Shown here: positions 62,979 through 64,000 of the stretch, piece by piece
Layout: every line of letters begins with the position of its first letter
Position numbering within the stretch: position 1 is the first letter of the stretch
From: DASXUG01 sp964620425
Lineage (GTDB): Bacteria > Pseudomonadota > Gammaproteobacteria > Burkholderiales > Methylophilaceae
DNA: 64,000 nt
Direction: 5' to 3'
NCBI GenBank assembly: GCA_964620425.1
Contig: CAZUGV010000002.1
Coordinates: forward strand, 447,584 to 511,583
The notes under the pieces: model-generated
The model's database searches: none
What the model saw: the letters and a program-made list of their open reading frames with translations, nothing else
Told to the model about the DNA's origin: nothing
Position numbers and translations under genes: made by a program

Positions 62979-63335
62979 ATGAAAGCCCTCACGGTAATCT
63001 TTGTGACCCTGATAGCCCTGCTGCAGTATCCACTGTGGTTGGGCAAGGGTAGCTGGTTACGCGTGTGGGATTTAAACCGTCAAATTACCGAGCAAAAAGA
63101 TAAAAATGCAGCCTTAAAGCTGCGCAATGACACCGTAGATGCAGAAGTACGCGATTTAAAACACGGCTTTGCCGCCATTGAAGAGCGCGCGCGTAGTGAG
63201 CTTGGCATGATCAAGCAAGACGAAGTGTTTTATCAAGTGGTTGAAAATACACTGATGGATAAATCTGCGCCTAATCCACCTGATAGCGCAATTCCTAATG
63301 ATGCACAGAATCATGTGATATCTATATCTCACTAG
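62979..63335 (+). CDS. ftsB: Cell division protein FtsB
   Basis: A 118-residue bitopic protein: one transmembrane helix (about residues 2-19, ALTVIFVTLIALLQYPLW), then LGKGSWLRVWDLNRQI, a coiled coil of about 35 residues, and the conserved ARSELGMIKQDEVFYQVVE segment. FtsB forms a complex with FtsL and FtsQ at the division site. eno-ftsB adjacency is widespread in proteobacteria. The tail of about 25 residues (Pro, Asp, Asn, Ser) is longer than in E. coli (103). Confidence 0.95.
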   Translation: MKALTVIFVTLIALLQYPLWLGKGSWLRVWDLNRQITEQKDKNAALKLRNDTVDAEVRDLKHGFAAIEERARSELGMIKQDEVFYQVVENTLMDKSAPNPPDSAIPNDAQNHVISISH

Positions 63336-63747
63336 ATTGTTGGTGCTGCTTCAAACTAGATGTACCAACCATGCAAACTACTCAAAAATCTTTTTTGCAT
63401 GAATATCCTCAGGGTAAGCTATATCTAATATGCTATATCCCAATATATAGCCGCTTTAAATTAATCTCACTTGGTTGCTGCAGGGTTTCTTTAAGTCGTA
63501 ACAACGCTTAAAGCTAGCTAATGGATTTGGGTGAACTAATTCAATCTTTAAGGTGTTGCAAAGTAGAGCGTACTAACAAGTAGAGGGCGCTGAATAGTGG
63601 AGAACTTAAATATAATCCGTCTATCTGTAAAATGTCATTGAATGAACTATGAGAGGATTTTCCTTTAGTATCATCATGTTGCTATATTTTAGCCAAGAAG
63701 TCCCGATCTGCTTGAGATGTAGGCGTTAAATTATCCACATAATTTCG
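63336..63747. other. Non-coding gap before the initiator tRNA gene
   Basis: About 410 bases have no gene I can support. A CATGCAAA...TTTGCATG inverted repeat with a loop of about 16 bases lies around 63372-63403 and may end the ftsB transcript. A perfect DnaA box TTATCCACA lies at 63731-63739, just before the tRNA promoter; one perfect box is expected by chance in a window this size. Confidence 0.5.
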
Positions 63748-63777
63748 TTGACACAAAAGAACTAATCTTGCTATAGT
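63748..63777 (+). promoter_or_regulatory. Sigma-70 promoter of the initiator tRNA gene
   Basis: TTGACA at 63748-63753 is a perfect -35 box. TATAGT at 63772-63777 follows after 18 bases and matches consensus at five of six positions. It lies 43 bases before the tRNA. The downstream segment CACCTCT is also found after the next promoter, a shared feature of stable-RNA leaders here. Confidence 0.8.
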
Positions 63778-63820
63778 CTCACCTCTCGACGACGCAAGTA
63801 TCAAGCGACGTTGAATCGGA

Positions 63821-63897
63821 CGCGGGATGGAGCAGTCTGGCAGCTCGTCGGGCTCATAACCCGAAGGTCACAGGTTCAAATCCTGTTCCCGCAACCA
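63821..63897 (+). tRNA. Initiator tRNA-fMet (anticodon CAU)
   Basis: The 77-base gene folds as a full cloverleaf with encoded CCA end. The anticodon CAU is at 63855-63857. Initiator signatures are present: C1 is unpaired with A72 at the top of the acceptor stem, and the anticodon stem has three G-C pairs (GGG...CCC next to the loop). The T-loop reads GGTTCAAATCC. This separates it from elongator methionine tRNA. Confidence 0.97.
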
Positions 63898-63933
63898 AAG
63901 AATTTTAGTTAAAAAAATAGTTTTAAAATGTAG

Positions 63934-63961
63934 TTGACGTAGTATCTGAGGTCTGTATAAT
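63934..63961 (+). promoter_or_regulatory. Strong promoter at the right edge, probably for a stable RNA
   Basis: TTGACG at 63934-63939 and TATAAT at 63956-63961 are 16 bases apart. A GC-rich discriminator GCGCACCTC follows, as in rRNA and tRNA promoters. The transcribed gene lies outside the window. A ribosomal RNA operon or a further tRNA is likely, but this is inferred only from the promoter type and its closeness to a tRNA gene. Confidence 0.75.
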
Positions 63962-64000
63962 GCGCACCTCTTCGTTGCTAAGGCGGCGACGTTGCAAGAG

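Noticed and set aside
1..64000. CRISPR array, transposase, integrase or prophage genes
   Set aside because: No regularly spaced repeats and no recognisable mobile-element proteins are found in any frame.

Overview
The window looks like chromosomal DNA of a moderately AT-rich betaproteobacterium. Gene order and protein style (MSHA pilus locus, flgBCDEFGHIJKL with divergent flgA-flgM-flgN, glyA-nrdR-ribD, pyrG-kdsA-eno-ftsB) fit Methylophilaceae such as Methylotenera or Methylophilus. That family assignment is inference; no 16S rRNA is present to confirm it.

Layout. Positions 1-3170 hold the 5' part of a TPR protein and a NarL-type response regulator with its PAS/HisKA_3 sensor kinase, all on the minus strand. 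Positions 3325-23900 hold a large type IV pilus locus of the mannose-sensitive haemagglutinin (MSHA) type. It contains an unusual long GspE-family ATPase, then mshE, mshG, an mshF-like gene, five type IV pilin-like genes (an mshB-like gene, mshA, mshC, mshD, mshO), mshP and the giant adhesin-like mshQ. The assembly module follows: mshI, a pilN-like gene, mshJ, mshK, the secretin mshL, mshM and mshN, closed by a strong hairpin. Positions 24025-34985 are housekeeping and envelope genes: a glycine-zipper lipoprotein, a PfkB kinase, gpmI, an EnvC-like amidase activator, a Prc/Tsp protease, the YdbH-YnbE-YdbL trio and a DnaQ-like exonuclease. Positions 35016-47385 are the flagellar rod, hook and hook-filament-junction genes on the minus strand. 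flgA, flgM and flgN lie divergently, and flgA and flgM each have an excellent sigma-28 promoter. A short accessory islet (47386-48365) carries a degraded palindromic repeat and two unknown small genes. Then come algC-type phosphohexomutase, iscX and class I fumarase (minus), and glyA, an LprI-like gene, nrdR, ribD, tatD and mtnA (plus). A double-REC GGDEF protein (minus) precedes pyrG-kdsA-eno-ftsB. The window ends with an initiator tRNA gene and a strong promoter for a further gene, probably a stable RNA.

Working together. The region is rich in surface motility and attachment functions. Both pilus ATPases carry the 24-residue MshEN motifs known to bind cyclic di-GMP in MshE, and the accessory ATPase carries four copies instead of two. 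A diguanylate cyclase-type protein is encoded elsewhere in the window. Less expected features are a cluster of DnaA boxes beside an AT-rich tract upstream of mtnA, a 143-bp imperfect palindrome between kdsA and eno, a duplicated ribosome-binding-site segment before prc, and a start-site anomaly in mshQ. I see no CRISPR array, transposase, integrase or phage module, and no gene set that is clearly an undescribed defence system. The strongest candidate novelty is the double-MshEN ATPase.
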